DNA of 64,000 nt, taken from assembly GCA_020744225.1 (NCBI GenBank), contig JAGMWG010000020.1:868001-932000 (forward strand), given 5' to 3'. Below the pieces are notes generated by a model. That model was not told the origin of the DNA. It made no database searches and worked only from the letters and a program-made list of their open reading frames with translations. The translations under genes and the position numbers were made by a program. This document shows positions 45,950 to 56,666 of this stretch, in pieces; position 1 is the stretch's first letter, and each line of letters begins with the position of its first letter. This DNA is from Paraphoma chrysanthemicola. Lineage: Eukaryota > Ascomycota > Dothideomycetes > Pleosporales > Phaeosphaeriaceae.

Positions 45950-47230
45950 ATGAGCGCCCAACCTCCACCAACAGACTCGTACACCCTTAGTGGAGATGCC
46001 TCCGAGCCTCGCGCCGTCAAACCCGGGGATGACATCCTAACGAGGGAAACTCCGTATCCCTCTGGCGACCGGGCGCTCACCCCGAGTGCTGATAGTTCAG
46101 AAGGAGGGGAGAACCCTCCTATTGAGCCAGAAGGCCCCGAAAGAGGTCAAAACGACCCGTATAAGTCTGACACAGACCGTCAGATCCGAGAACTGGAGCT
46201 CTAGGAGGAACGGCAGCGCCGACACGACAAATTGAAGCGCTTAAAGGATCGTCGACTCCGATATGAGGCTGGCGACCACAGCGCCATCCTGACAGACGTG
46301 GCCGGGTCAGCTGTTGCCACCACACCTGTGGTGAGGCCAACCGCCATGCTTCCACGACCTGATCCGCCGGAGAAGTACGAGAAGCGAGATCGCGCTCAGT
46401 TTAACCGCTGGGAGCGCGACTGCGAGCGTTACTTCGACCAGACCCCCCAGTTATTCGCCATAGACCAACAAAAGATCGATTTTAGAGAACGATATATCTC
46501 TGAACCCCTAAAGTCGCTGTGGAGCGCCTGGGTGCGTGATAGGGTCACGCCCGCGGCGTATGCGATAAGATTTAGTCTCACGGGAGCCACCGAGCTGCCC
46601 GTCCCAACGAGCCAGCCAACTTGGAAGGAGTTCAAAGAGGTCATGCTCAATGCCCTGGGCTCGAAGATGGAGCGCCGCTCCGTCGCCCACTCAGCCTTAA
46701 ACCGCAGACGCCAGAAGCAGGATGAGTCTCCTACGGAGCTTCTTGACGCCATGCGCCCCTTGTGGGAGGAGTTGCAGGAGGAGGTATCTAAAGGATACAA
46801 GGTCCTTCAGTATACCTTCGCCCTACGCCGGGAGATCCAGGATAATCTCTCCCAAGCAAAAGATGAGGACAAAATTACCCTTATGCAGGTCGAGGACCTT
46901 GCCAATCGTTCGTGGCGACGATTGCACCACAATGCACTCCCAAAACCTAAGAATGCGAAGAAGGGGACCAGCCGTCCGCATCCGACTGCGGCTAGTAACC
47001 CAGAGAACTCCAAAACCCCCAAAAAGCAGAGGAAAGGTCGCATAGGACATTCTGGTCCCAAACGGGCCAATTCGACCCCAAAGGGCGAATCAGCGCCCAA
47101 TCCCGCTCGCATCACGTGTTACCGATGCGGGGAAGTAGGGCACAAAGCGAATGTGTGCACCAACGAGAAGAAGACAGACTCTCCGGCTAAGGAGAACCAG
47201 ACGGGAAAAGGGAAGGGGTCAAAGAGCTGA
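45950..47230 (+). CDS. gag: Retrotransposon Gag, with one in-frame TAG
   Basis: Starts at ATG 45950 (MSAQPPPTDSY) and ends TGA 47228-47230, about 426 codons. The frame is broken once, by TAG at 46202-46204 in an ELEL*EERQRR context where Gln is likely. The N terminus is acidic and disordered. The middle (about 46350-46930) is a retrotrans-gag-like capsid region (RWERDCERYFDQ, WKEFKEVMLNALG, SPTELLDAMRPLWEEL). A basic linker leads to a CCHC zinc knuckle, CYRCGEVGHKANVC, near 47119-47160. pol follows in the -1 frame through a slippery heptamer at 47203-47209. Confidence 0.9.
47203..47209 (+). promoter_or_regulatory. -1 frameshift heptamer GGGAAAA
   Basis: In the gag frame the bases read ACG GGA AAA, so GGGAAAA sits as X XXY YYZ. 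Slipping back one base gives GGG AAA AGG and enters pol, whose frame is open from the TAA at 47188-47190 onward. The only overlap in which a shift can work is 47191-47230. A small inverted repeat (AGAGC...GCTCT, about 47223-47237) lies downstream. Confidence 0.65.
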
Positions 47231-50200
47231 GCGCTCTCCTCTTCGCCCATGTTGCCCGACTGGAGCGCAGCTTGCAAGACCTAACGAGAGAGGCTATTGG
47301 ACGAGCCGACTCTAAGGGCATGCTGACAGCAACGATAAGGATCGGGACTTCTAATTGCAAAAAAGCCCTAATCAACTCAGGTTCAGAACTGAACCTGCTT
47401 TCCAGCTCCTTTGCAAAGGAACTGGGCTTAAAGATTAACCCTCTCCCCTTATTGGGGGCAGAGGCCGCGAATAGGACGAATATGCCCCTGGATGGCGCCA
47501 CCACAGTAGAGGTTGCTGTTACTGATTCGCGAGAGAAGGTGAGACACCAACTGGTGCCTTTCGTGGTGTGCGCACTGCGAAAGTTCCCTGTTTATCTAGG
47601 CTTGCCATAGATAGATGCGTACAACCCGAAGTTGAACTTCGCGGCTCAAAGGGTGCTCCACCAGGGCGAAAAGGCAAAGGATCAGGCCTCAGTAGCCAAA
47701 GTGGGCCTAGAGGAGGCGGAAGACTTCGACAGGAGTATGCGAGATCCAACTTCGCACGTTTTTGCGTGCCTAGTGTCAAGCACAGATAGAGGTGGCCTAA
47801 ACCAGGCCAATGTGGGCCAACTGCCCCCTCAATATCAAGAGTTCGCCGATATTTGCTCGGACGAGGACGCTCGAGGACTCGCCAAACACTCACAGCACGA
47901 TCTGGCTATCAATTTAGTGCCAGAGGGGGAACCGCCCCACCAGCCCATATACAACCTCTCTTCCAGTGAGCTAGATATTCTTCAGAAGTACCTAAAGGAA
48001 TACTTGGAGAGGGGGTGGATTCGTCGTTCAAGGTCGCCGGCAGGAGCCCCGATCCTCTTCGTGAAGAAGAAGGATAGCTCCCTACGCCTCTGCGTAGACT
48101 ACCGGGGCTTGAACAAGGTAACTATCAAGAATCGACATCCTTTGCCCTTAATTGCGGAATCCTTAGAGCGCTTAGCAGCGGCTAGGTATTACTCTAAGTT
48201 GGATGTGCGGGATGCATATCATAGAATCCGAATCAGGGAGGGTGACGAGTGGAAGACTGCCTTCCGCACCAAATATGGTCATTTTGAGTATACGGTGATG
48301 CCTTTTGGCCTCACGAACGCTCCTGCGCAATTCCAGGCCTACATCAACCAAGCGTTGGCAGGTTTGGTCGACGTGACATGCATTGTCTATTTAGACGACA
48401 TCTTGATCTTTTCCAAGACGGAAGAGGAGCATGTAGCTCACGTTAAGGAGGTACTGTCAAGGTTGCGTGAGGCGAAGCTGTATGTAAAGCTTTCGAAGTG
48501 CGAATGGCACACTCAGCGCACCAAGTACCTGGGCTACATCGTTACGCCCGAAGGCATCCGTATAGATGAGAATCGAATCAAGACGATCACAGAATAGCCA
48601 ATGCCGCGCACTGTGCGCGACATTCGCGTGTTTGTAGGCTTTATGAACTACTATAGGCGGTTCATACGCAACTTTTCGAAGTTGGCGTTACCTCTGACCA
48701 AATTGACCCAAAAGGGGCCAGATCAAGCCAAGGGCGGACGTGCTCAAAGGCGCGAAGAATCAGTTACAATTGGTCTAGGCAAAAAAGCAGAGGCTTCTTT
48801 TAGAGCCCTCAAGCAAGCTTTTACAGATGTCCCAATACTAGCTCACTAGGAGCCAAGTAGAGAGACAAGAGTAGAAGTGGATGCATCCAGAGAAGCCATT
48901 TGTGGCATCCTGAGCCAACTTGTACCTCAAGAAGGCCCGGATCAACCCAATCCGGGGATGTAGAGACCAATTGACTTCTATTCACGCAAGTTAATTCAAG
49001 CTGAGTACAATTATAATACTCATAACTAGGAGCTACTAGCTATAGTTAAAAGCTTAGAGCATTAGCGACACTACCTCAAAGGCACGCGGTTCAAGATCTT
49101 AACGGACCATGCTAACCTTAAGTGGTTCATGGAGACCAAAACGTTGAACCACCGGCAGGTCAGGGCCTACCTGACGCTGACCCAGTATGATTTCTCTCTA
49201 GAGCACCGCCCCAGGGCCACAAACCCCGCGGATAGTCCCTCGCGACGCCCTGATTACATGGCAGAGGCTCAGCGCCCTGCCCAGAAGTATAATCAGACCT
49301 TTGTAGCACCAATGCAAGGCCTTCTGCACAGCAGGGGCTTGCAAGGAGTGGCGTTAGTGAACGCCGTCACAACTCGTTCGAAAGGCAAGTCTGAGGACAA
49401 CCCTAACCTACGAGAGGCTATGCGAGCCTATCGCGACGAGGAACGAGCTCTGCTGTCCTCGCCCGCGGCTCTAGAAGGAGAAATCGACTCGGAGACTGAG
49501 TCTGAGGACTCTTCTTCCCAGGAAGATGAGGTGGAGGACGGGGCACCTCCAACTGGGTCAAATCGACCCGAATTGAGACGTTATGCCCTTGTCGACCTCA
49601 AAACCCCTGAGGAGAAACAGAGAGCTCTCGAAGAAGCCCATTATGACCCCATGGCAGGTCACTTCGAGTTTCGAAAGACGCTTGAGAAATTAAGGCGTCA
49701 GTACAGGTAGAAAGGGATGGTCAAAGAGGTAGATGCGTGGTGCCGAGCCTGCTTACGTTGCAAAAGGGCCACTGGCACGCAACATCGCCCCTATAGACCT
49801 CTCGCCCCTCTACCACCACCAAATAGAGCCTGGGAGGAGGTGACGTTTGATTTTATCACGGACTTGCCTCGCTGCAGCCAATCTGGATTAAATTATAACG
49901 CTATAATAGTAGTCGTTGATAGACTGACCAAGATAGCGCATTACATCCCAGCACGGATAGACTGGGATGGTACAGACCTAGCCTACGTCTAGATACGAGA
50001 AGTTGTCCGACTTCATAGGGTCCCGAAGCGTATCATATCAGATCAAGGTCCTTTGATGAACGCAAAGCATTGGGAGACGTTCAACTACTATTTGAACGCT
50101 CGCAGAGTCCTGACCTCTGCTTACCACCCTAAGACTGATAGTCAAACCGAAAGGCAGAACCAAACGCTGGAACAATACCTGAGGATCTACTATTCGCTGG

Positions 50201-50988
50201 AACAGGACGACTGGGTGCAATGGCTCCTAATTGCGGAGTTTGCATACAATAACAGTGTCCATGCCACCATAAAGATGTCTCCCTTCCAAGCCAACACCAG
50301 CTTAGACCCAAGGAGGGCAGATTGGCCCGATTTGGGCCTAGGTAAAGGAGAGTCACCCTTAGGATATGGGATGGCAGCAAAGGTGATTAATCTACAGCAG
50401 ATCTGCAAGCAGAATATCGAATCGGCGAATGCGTATCAGAAACAATACGCTGACAGGAAAAGAATGCCTATCCCCTTCAAGGTAGGGGACAAGGTGCTGC
50501 TCTCCAACAAAAATATCAAATCTTCAAGGCCAAGGAAAAAGCTGGATTAGAAATATATTGGACCTGGAACTGTTGAAGAACAAATAGGCTCATCAGCCTT
50601 TAAAGTCAACATTCCAGGTCTTCAGAACGTTCATCCTGTCTTTCATGCCTCACTGTTAGAGCCTTACAGCGACGATACTCCAATTCCTCACCCAAACGCC
50701 CCAATAGTAGATGTCCTGCAAAGTTTCGGTGATAACGTGTATAAGATAGAAAAGATTGTCGAAAGGAGGCAGGACACCTCCGGAAGCTAGGAATACCTCA
50801 TCAAGTGGAGAGGTTACCCAGAGGAGGAGAATTCTTAGGAACCTGAGAGCTTTATTTCCGGAAACGCCCTGCAGAAGTTCTAGAAGGACCACAAAATCCT
50901 CCCTAAACGTAAGCCGCAGCCAACTGCACCGCCGAAGCGTCAAGGACAACCTCCCAAAAAGAAGGGGGATAAGTCAAGACAGACGTGA
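47203..50988 (+). CDS. pol: Retrotransposon Pol (PR-RT-RH-IN-chromodomain) with 12 in-frame TAG codons
   Basis: One continuous frame to TGA 50986-50988. Protease: ALINSGSELNLLSS near 47365, where the catalytic Asp of D-S-G is Asn. RT (about 47,950-48,600): VDYRGLNKVTIKNRHPLPLI, the VMPFGLTNAPAQFQ block and YLDD at 48388. RNase H: VEVDAS near 48877 and TDHANLKWF. Integrase: HHCC finger from about 49639, D in DFITDLP, D in ISDQG and E in TERQNQTLE with 35 residues between the last two. Chromodomain: about 50,749-50,890 (YLIKWRGYPEEENS). TAG codons start at 47608, 48595, 48847, 48961, 49027, 49063, 49708, 49990, 50548, 50788, 50836 and 50881. Most fall where Trp is expected, for example before EP in the chromodomain and before P in the RT connection. 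No TAA, TGA or frameshift occurs. Confidence 0.93.
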
Positions 50989-51354
50989 ACAAGGTGGAAG
51001 CAGACGCGTCAATTGGGGTCAATTTGACCCAAATCAGCCCGATACCTTCTTCTTCAATTTTTCCCACAGGGTTTTTAGGAGAAGTTTAACAGTCGAGCGC
51101 TGATTAGTCTGCGCAAGGAACTTATAGAATTCTGAAGAATTCCTAGAAAGATAGGAATATTATCACAAGAGAGATACAGAGAAAATTTAGTAAAGTCAAG
51201 CTAGTTTTACTAACTAATGAGGGGATTCGCCCCTAGGGTATATAACTCCATGCATGCTTGCCTCGAATCGGCCCAAATCGGCCCATATCGAGCCCATAGA
51301 AACCAAACCATATCTCTCACACCCCACCTAGCCTGGATAACGCCAACCCAACAC
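50989..51354. other. Spacer between pol and the antisense gene
   Basis: Non-coding part of the retroelement with copies of the CCCAAATCGGCCC-like motif near 51011-51040 and 51268-51300. Confidence 0.5.
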
Positions 51355-52368
51355 CTAAGAGAGAGCCTCGAGGCTCTGGACCTTCTAACGAGCCGCTACG
51401 ACCGCAGTCTGCAATTTGGCGGCCTTGTTGTCCCAGGTCTTAGCAGCCTTGGCCGCGTTGGGGCGGGCGGACGCGATGTGATCGCGGTAGGCGTCCTTAG
51501 CCGTCGTCTCAACCTTCCTGGCCGCCTTCAGCAGCTCCGCGTGCTCAACGTTGTCATATTTGCGCTATCAGGGTTAGCAGGGTTGAATCAGGCCAAATCA
51601 ACCCATTTTGGGGTCACTTACCTTGCGTCCACGACCACCGGGGGTCTTCTGGAGGTTGTCGAGCCTCTCGGCGGCCAGGGACTCGATATGACTCTGATCA
51701 GCCTGCTCGCGGGCCTTCTAAGCCGCCTTAGACTTGGAGTTCTCGCGAGGGAACACCGCGGACGCAGGATCAGTCTCTGGGTCGGTCGTGCCGTTGTAAA
51801 GGCGCAACTTCTCGAAGTGAGGGGTGTACGGTGCGCTACGACCACGTTAGCCCCAATTCACCCCAATTCAACCCAATTCAGGCCTCCCGAGGTACTTACT
51901 GATCAAGACGCTTCCGCAACGCCTTTGCCAGCTTCACAGCCTCGAACTTAGCAGTTCCGTAGGCATCGGCCTGCGCGGAATCGTAGATAATCGTCAGTTG
52001 AGCAGCGATGTCCTTTAGCTCGGCCTCGAGGTCGTCGGGGGGCTAAATCGGGTCAAATTAGCCCAAATCCACCCTCCTAAGGGCCTTTTACTCACCGCGA
52101 TGCAGCCTTTGGCGGTAATGAGGCAGCCGGCACAGCGACGGACGATGTGGACCCGACCGTTCTCGTCTGTGGAATTCATGCCCTTCCTCAGCACCAAGTC
52201 GCCTGTGCCAAAGACCGGGAACCTGCAGCAGGGGCCTCCGAAGACAGTGAAGTTGCCTTCCGCAATTCCGGTGATACAGCCTACACAAAGCCATATACCC
52301 CACTTGTCCATGTCGGTATACAGGTTGCTGAGGCCTTTGACGTCGATGTTATCAGACATGATGATCAT
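51355..52368 (-). CDS. Antisense spliced accessory gene inside the retroelement
   Basis: On the minus strand, exons 52368-52096, 52042-51900, 51835-51622 and 51564 onward join in frame through introns of 53, 64 and 57 nt. All have GTGAGT or GTAAGT donors, TAG acceptors, and CTAAY branch sites close to the acceptor. The first exon is Cys-rich (WLCVGC, GGPCCRF, RRCAGC, KGC), suggesting metal binding; the rest is charged and helical (LEAELKDIAAQLTIIYDSAQ; AAERLDNLQKTPGGRGRK; AELLKAARKVETTAKDAYRD), probably coiled coil. In-frame TAG codons occur at 51720-51718, 51387-51385 and 51357-51355; the last may be the natural stop. A further 15-codon leader exon (52613-52569, GTAAGT) splicing to 52475 is likely, but its link to 52368 is unresolved. 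I recognise no family. Confidence 0.55.
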
Positions 52369-52800
52369 AGTAGTGGCGAGGGTCGATTGGGGCCAAAAGG
52401 GGCTAGATTGGGCCTCAGAAGGTCTGTGTAGGCGGAGCTAAGCTGGATGTGGGAGCAGAGGTTCAGTTCAATGGCCTGCACACTGGTTAGCCTCGAATTA
52501 CCCCAAATCAGCCCAAAACAGCCCTATCCCGGGCCGCTTTTCAGAAAAAATAATTCTCAGAAACTTACCAAAAGTTGAACTGAGGAGTAAGAGTTTAGGA
52601 GCCGGAGCCTCATAAAAAGCACCTGATCGCGCCAAGCCCAGGGTCCTAAGCTAGCGAGGCTGTGCATGGAGCTAAGGCTCCTCTCACCTAGCTTTCACCA
52701 GATAAGAGTGGAAAGTTAGAGTCTCTCTCTGTTGCGTTGACTTGGGCCAAACCGACCCATTCCAACCGTGTTCGACCCCGCTCAGTACGCGGCGGGTTAC

Positions 52801-52920
52801 GGCAGGACAATCCCTCTTAAATCAAGACGGTTTAACTCGAACAGAGGGATAGTCTCTTGAATCATGACGATTCAGCCCACAGAGAGGGATAGTCTCTTGA
52901 ATCGAGACGATTCAACTCAA
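52801..52920 (+). repeat. Three 40-bp tandem repeats before the polypurine tract
   Basis: Units at 52801-52840 (diverged), 52841-52880 and 52881-52920, with AGAGGGATAGTCTCTTGAAT as core. The polypurine tract at 52921 begins like a fourth unit. Confidence 0.85.
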
Positions 52921-52932
52921 GAAGGGGGATAA
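52919..52932 (+). promoter_or_regulatory. Polypurine tract
   Basis: AAGAAGGGGGATAA ends directly at the 3' LTR TG; expected primer for plus-strand DNA synthesis. Confidence 0.8.
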
Positions 52933-53111
52933 TGTCAGGCCTGCGCCTCACAGAGCCCTTCGTAGTCGAACCACGTGCGTGCTAGCGCTATATAAGCTAA
53001 GAGATCGCTAGAGAGTTCTCTAGCGATTCGTCTATCCTTACATGGAGGCAATACATTCATATTCATCTGCCTTAACGCTACTAGTGCACTAATTGGCCTA
53101 CTTGTCTTACA
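52933..53111 (+). repeat. 3' LTR, 179 bp
   Basis: Identical to the 5' LTR over its full length; followed by the TTCTG target duplication. Confidence 0.96.
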
Positions 53112-53116
53112 TTCTG
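53112..53116. repeat. Target site duplication, right copy (TTCTG)
   Basis: Matches 45717-45721. On the minus strand it is the last stretch of host coding sequence before the element. Confidence 0.92.
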
Positions 53117-56100
53117 AACATCGCTCGTTCGGCCTCCGTAGAACCTTTTTCATGCTGATGTATGCTCTCATCATAACTTGACAAGAAAGTCCTTTTGGCT
53201 TCACCTAGCAGTTGCTCTGTGCAAGCCAATGTCATCACAGCTTTGCCTGAACCATGCTCTGCCATGGATCCCACGATCATCTTTACGAAAATCTCAAGAA
53301 AAACCATTCTCTCGTCTGATCTCCCCGATACCATAGGGACGGCGATCTTGGACTTTTCTATGACCAGACTGATGGTGGCCATGATCCTGTGCGTTGTCTC
53401 AAACTCTACGTGCTGAAGCACTTCAGGTGCTTCCAGCCTGGTTTTCTTGCCGAAAGTTTCGAAAATCTTCCCTTGGATTTGTTCAGAAAGAGCTAAACCT
53501 CTTAGTCGATCAGTTTCTTGGAGTGATGCCAACTCCAAGATCATTGGCAAAATGCCCTGGAGTCGGGAGCAGATGGCCTTAAGCCACTGCATCTCTGTGC
53601 GCAGTAGACTTTTGAGACCCTCAAACTGTTTTGCAGTCCCAAACTCGATGATCGCCAGTAAGTTAAGTGTTGGATCGGGTGCCTTTACAGATGGCATATC
53701 ATATATACCACCTATCAGCACTGCCTCCACTGCACCAAGTAAATCTGCAATATCGATCCATCGCTTTCCCAACACTGCGGATTTGATGCATTTTCCCGTA
53801 AAGTCCTTCTCGTCTTTCTTGTCCGCAGGCTTCTGAGATGACTCAAAATATCTCCTTATCAAATACTCCAGCGTAATTGAGCCCTCGCAGTGTTCTTTGC
53901 TGTGACGCTCGAGAAAAGTCTGGAAAGACCGAGAATTGTGCATATCCATCAGCCTTCCTTCTACCATGCTTATAAAGCACAATAATAACTCTCGATTTAG
54001 ACTCAGCAGGATGTTGTTTTCCTTGACAGTAAAGCCAGATGTCCAATCAATTGAACGAAGCATTTGAAACCGCATTGCGGCAGCATCGACTTGCTTCTCT
54101 TCGGTTTCAGCCGTAAACAGACCACCAGTAGTAGAAGTATCATATTCGACAAGACGCTGCTTGAGAAAACCTGGGGTGAACAACTCTCTCATGGCTTCCT
54201 GGAGTGCATCTAAAGATACTGTGCTGTTTTCCTCGCAGCCCTCGCAGTCTTTTGTGGCTTCCGGGAGCTTTTCTGGTTGTACTGTATCGTTCTGCTCGCA
54301 TCCCCCGCATTGCAAGTCGTCCAGTGTTTGTTCCATGTTTTGCAGCTGCATCGCGGAGCTCAGGAAGGATTTTGTAGCTTTTTCGAAACCGACGTGGAAT
54401 TCTCTCTCGCTGTTCGCAAAGCCTTCAAGAATCACCTGTTTTGTCATAATTGGATGTGTTTTAAGAGCAGTTCCCCAGAAGTCGGTCCACGCGCTCAGCT
54501 TACCGATAGCAACAGAAGCATATATCCATAATGCGATACGAATCCGATTGACCCTATCGGAGTGGTCGGCGGCTACAGAATCTATCGCATCATTCTCTGC
54601 GCCCTGTTATCGATGAGTTGGTTGATCCCTAGCAAAACGTACACAAGAGCTCTGACTCACAATCTCGAAATTCCGAGCCATACCTTTTTCAAACGGCTCC
54701 ACTATCAACAGAATCGATAGTAAGAACATAATGTACGTGTGATGCCTTTCTACGTCATCTTTTGGGAGGTCATTCGAAACATCTTGAAGATATCGGAATA
54801 GACAGAACTCCATGTGCCGTATCGTGAAATAGATCAGTAATTGTACAGCCTCCGATACGACGTTCGATGTGTTATTATTTTCCAGTGGGAGATCTTCCAC
54901 ATCAATCATGTCCCAAGAATATGGCCCATACTTGCAGAATGCTAACTGCTGGAACTGAAGAAGGTCAGCAATTGAGCTTGGCATGGGAGACTTCCTAGCC
55001 ATACTAGATGGGATCCTTGTTTTATGTCTAGGTAAGTGCTGAGGACTAATCCATTGCGTTTCCTCCTGGGTTTTGCGAGCCTGGCAAGTCCCTCTCTGAC
55101 TTCCCCAATAGTCGCTAGACGACCCTGCGCACAATCGTGCCTTATGTATATCTCGTTTATACTGTCATGTCCGAGAATCCAGGGCAGAGCTAGCTTGATC
55201 TGGAATAGACTGAAGATCTTGCTGTTCGCAACTACTACAGTTCCGTCACGTTTGTGTAGAAAGTCCATCAAGAGGATCTGACAGATTATTGATGGTATAT
55301 CCAGGGTTTGCACCTTCGCGGCTTCATATAGCGAGGCATCTGGATAGGGTATTAGACTGTGAAACGACCTAGAAATTTTAATATGATTACATGGGAAGTA
55401 CGATCCTGCGGTTATTATATCAAAGAACTCGGCCTTTGTGCATGGTGTAATGCCCAGTTTCGGAGACCATCTTTGTATACAATACAAACATGGGAAACCG
55501 CCTTCACACTGAGTACTGTTAGCTGTATTCCTAGATATTCTTCTCATGCTGACCTTCGAGCGAACAAAGCGACATCTGATGCACACTCCTCGCTTCTTGG
55601 CTTGTCTGAAGCTCTCTAACTGAGTTTCGGTCAGAGCTCCCCTTCTTCCTCCACGCCTTTTCTTGGGTAGTGAGTAATCTGTATCAGATATGGGGCCTCT
55701 CTTCTTGATAACAACCTTGGGGGAGCGCCCAAGGTTGCTTGCAACACTGTCTGCTACCAAGAATGTGCTTCGACGTGAATCCATAGCCCCAGTATGCTCA
55801 GCGTTTGAGAGATTCATATCGATTGGTTGCCATGCCTCGAAATCTGTTCCGCTGGTGCCTATGATCTTCAGTCATCCTGGAATTCGAATTTCAATAGAGC
55901 ATTTACCTGTGAAGTGCTCAAATGAATCATCGAAAGCGCCTCCGCTTGTGATGTTTTGGATTGTTTCACCAGATGCCACAGGTACATTTGAATTGGCATA
56001 ACTGTGATTCTGAGGCTCTGTCATATACTGTAATGCTGAATCTTCATACCATGAGGCTGTCTGAAGATCCGAGTACTGAGCTGCGTGATCATCGAAAGCG

Positions 56101-56666
56101 GATATGGGAGCACATGGGACGTTAACGAGAGTCTCTCTGTCAGACACCGCATGAGAGAATTGAGAATTGTACATGTCAGCTGATGCTGCTAGTTAGCATC
56201 GTTAATATCATAAGGGCGTTGCTTCAACTGACTGTACATGTCGTCCGGATCGAACGTGAGAGGATCAAATACACCAACACTGGAGTTGGTCTGGAGCGAC
56301 TCGAGGCTCTGCATTGCTGTAAAATGTGCATCGGAAGCCAATGCAGATGCATCAGACCGGTGCTGTTCAAAAGTAGGAAAGTAAACATCTGAACGTGCTT
56401 CATTTGTCGTTTCTGCATTAGGCATTAGCTGGCGCTGGTGATCAACGGATGCAACCATATAATTGCATAGACGTACCGACACTGTTGCTCAGTCCAGTTC
56501 CAGTGCCCATGGTCTGAGAGATTGACTGTTCCATGTTTCGAGAAGTTTGAAATTCGTTGACTGCACCGTGAGCAGTGCGGTAGTTACAAAAGAGTAGCTT
56601 GGGCGGCGATTCCGTAGAGCTATCTTGTTCTCCAAAGTTCAGATGATCATAGGAATTCGAAGTCAT
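53112..56666 (-). pseudogene. Zn(II)2Cys6 transcription factor split by retrotransposon
   Basis: Starts at ATG 56666 (MTSNSYDHLNF). Exons: 56666-56477, 56412-56233, 56185-55907, 55858-55557, then from 55511, and 54603-53112. Introns of 64, 47, 48, 45 and 57 nt keep frame; the intron between about 55,130 and 55,020 could not be fixed. The first ~270 residues are Ser/Asn/Gln-rich, as in activation regions. A basic stretch (KKRRGGRRG) precedes the binuclear zinc cluster CIRCRFVRSK-CEGGFPCLYC...C, split by the 45-nt intron after Lys exactly as the cluster requires. The long C-terminal part is helical and fits a fungal regulator but no named group. The coding frame is cut at 53112 by the retroelement and would read only one extra Met before TAA; the missing 55 codons lie at 45716-45550. 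Confidence 0.85.

Larger units (their letters stand above)
45722..53111 (+). mobile_element. Ty3/Gypsy chromovirus LTR retrotransposon, 7,390 bp
   Basis: A complete element: two identical 179-bp LTRs (TGTCAGG...CTTACA), 5-bp TSD, gag with CCHC knuckle, pol in the order protease-RT-RNase H-integrase, and a C-terminal chromodomain, which places it among chromoviruses. A self-complementary primer site fits the Tf1/sushi style of self-priming. About 1.9 kb between pol and the 3' LTR carries an antisense spliced gene and 40-bp repeats. gag-pol is interrupted by 13 in-frame TAG codons and no TAA or TGA. Identical LTRs point to recent insertion, so the stops probably predate this copy's arrival. It splits a Zn2Cys6 transcription factor gene. 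Confidence 0.96.

Noticed and set aside
46429..47115. Minus-strand frames over gag
   Set aside because: Complement of gag with no start context or domain.
51217..51951. 244-codon plus-strand frame in the retroelement
   Set aside because: Shadow of the antisense spliced gene; includes intron sequence and has no motif.
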